The notes under the pieces were generated by a model. The model did no database searches. It had not been told where the DNA came from and worked only from the letters and a program-made list of their open reading frames with translations. Positions 63,255-64,000 of a stretch of DNA of 64,000 bases are shown here, in pieces. A program made the translations under genes and the position numbers. The stretch's first letter is position 1. Every line of letters starts with the position of its first letter. The DNA is from Climacteris rufus (Eukaryota > Chordata > Aves > Passeriformes > Climacteridae): positions 249,234 to 313,233 of the forward strand of contig VZRZ01007306.1 of the NCBI GenBank assembly GCA_013398175.1, written 5' to 3'.

Positions 63255-64000
63255 TTGTGTTTACAGAAGTTTCAGAAATCTCAAGTAGCCTGAAAAGTCA
63301 CATCCTTAAAGCAGGTATGAGCTGCTGAGAGCAGAATGGGTGAAATGCTGAAGTGCTTGAATATGCTGATCTGAAAAATCCTTGTAAATCTAGACCTGAT
63401 TGTTCAGATGGATGAATCAAAATGCCATGCCTTGCATAAAGTATTCAATAGAAATAAAGTAGCCATTTCTAAGTGTACAAAATAAGAAAGATAAGAAAGC
63501 TTATTCTCAATGCCTTCAGATGGAAAACCGGATGTTTGGCAGCATCTTTGTTTTGTGTTAGAACCAGTTTGAAAGAGAAAAGGAAATTAAAAACCCCATG
63601 TGTTTCTTAGTAAGAGGGAATGTCAAAATCATTGGTGTCCGTTTCTGTTAAAAAAGTATTTCAACTTAGTTCTGTCTTATATTCTCCTGTTTTTTCTAGA
63701 AGTAGAACTTATGTAAATCAAATGCTGAAGTAGAAGAATATTGGGTCACTGTTTTTCATCTGCATGGAAGGTTTTATGTAGCATTACTTACGAATAGGGG
63801 TGGACTTCCCAGGAATTCAGAGCACCTGCTCTTTTGAGCTTTTTCTTCAGCCAGAATGGCATAACTCATGTAACTGTATCTTCTGAATAGCTTGAATAGC
63901 TTCTGAACTGATTGACTTTGCTGGCTGTGGACATTGCTTTAAAATTTTGCCTTCCCTGGACTTTTTTAACACAGTGTATGGACAGTGTCTAATCCTGGAG

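Larger units (their letters stand above)
50710..64000 (+). other. SLC44A1: Intron 1 of SLC44A1 (5' part, continues past the window)
   Basis: It starts at the GTGAGT donor. No acceptor followed by a frame matching SLC44A1 exon 2 was found before 64000, so at least 13.3 kb is intronic. The first 0.8 kb is C/T-rich and repetitive; the rest is AT-rich with CR1 and LTR relics listed separately. Boundaries other than the donor are inferred. Confidence 0.65.

Noticed and set aside
1..64000. CRISPR arrays, operons, ribosome-binding sites, tRNA or rRNA genes
   Set aside because: No regular repeat-spacer arrays, no bacterial gene spacing and no tRNA or rRNA sequence were seen; the window is vertebrate nuclear DNA.

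Overview
The window looks like bird nuclear DNA. CR1 retrotransposon fragments occur on both strands with the typical avian 3' end (TCTATGATTCT-like octamer tail). Short solo LTRs lie between them, protein-coding DNA is very sparse, and GC is low except at one sharp CpG island. I cannot name the species; the LTR types resemble those of songbirds, but that is an impression. There are two ambiguous bases (22617 and 50600).

Region 1 (1 to about 50.1 kb) holds no gene that I can support. It is AT-rich intergenic DNA with old mobile elements. These are a 675-bp solo LTR (2869-3543), a 316-bp solo LTR with a clean 6-bp target duplication (21601-21916), an LTR-like block ending near 22896, and a 659-bp LTR-like insertion inside an older CR1 (29004-29662). 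CR1 pieces lie at 13.6, 15.9, 23.3-25.1, 29.0/29.7, 38.5-39.1, 48.3 and 48.8-50.1 kb. There are also several microsatellites and a GC-rich patch at 40.8-41.2 kb that I cannot explain. The open frames here are short, lack recognisable domains and fit chance.

Region 2 (about 50.12-50.85 kb) is a strong CpG island with GC boxes and ETS-like sites. It contains one short coding exon, ATG at 50683 to a GTGAGT donor at 50710, encoding MGCCSSAAQ. I read this as the first coding exon of SLC44A1 (choline transporter-like protein 1), whose mammalian N-terminus is nearly the same. The gene runs on the + strand, and everything from 50710 to the end of the window is its first intron; exon 2 is not in the window. 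In human the region upstream of SLC44A1 is also a long gene-poor interval, which fits region 1. The human 9q31 segment corresponds to the avian Z chromosome, so Z linkage is likely but inferred.

Region 3 (50.7-64 kb, intron 1) begins with a diverged, pyrimidine-rich tandem repeat of about 46-47 bp per unit. It then holds two CR1 relics, a second solo LTR of the 21601 family (56859-57161, 6-bp target duplication), G/T-rich tracts and a 22-bp exact direct repeat flanking 567 bp. I found no new gene system. The best leads are the intronic tandem repeat, the datable LTR insertions, the overlapping upstream ORF at the SLC44A1 start, and the unexplained patch at 40.8 kb.
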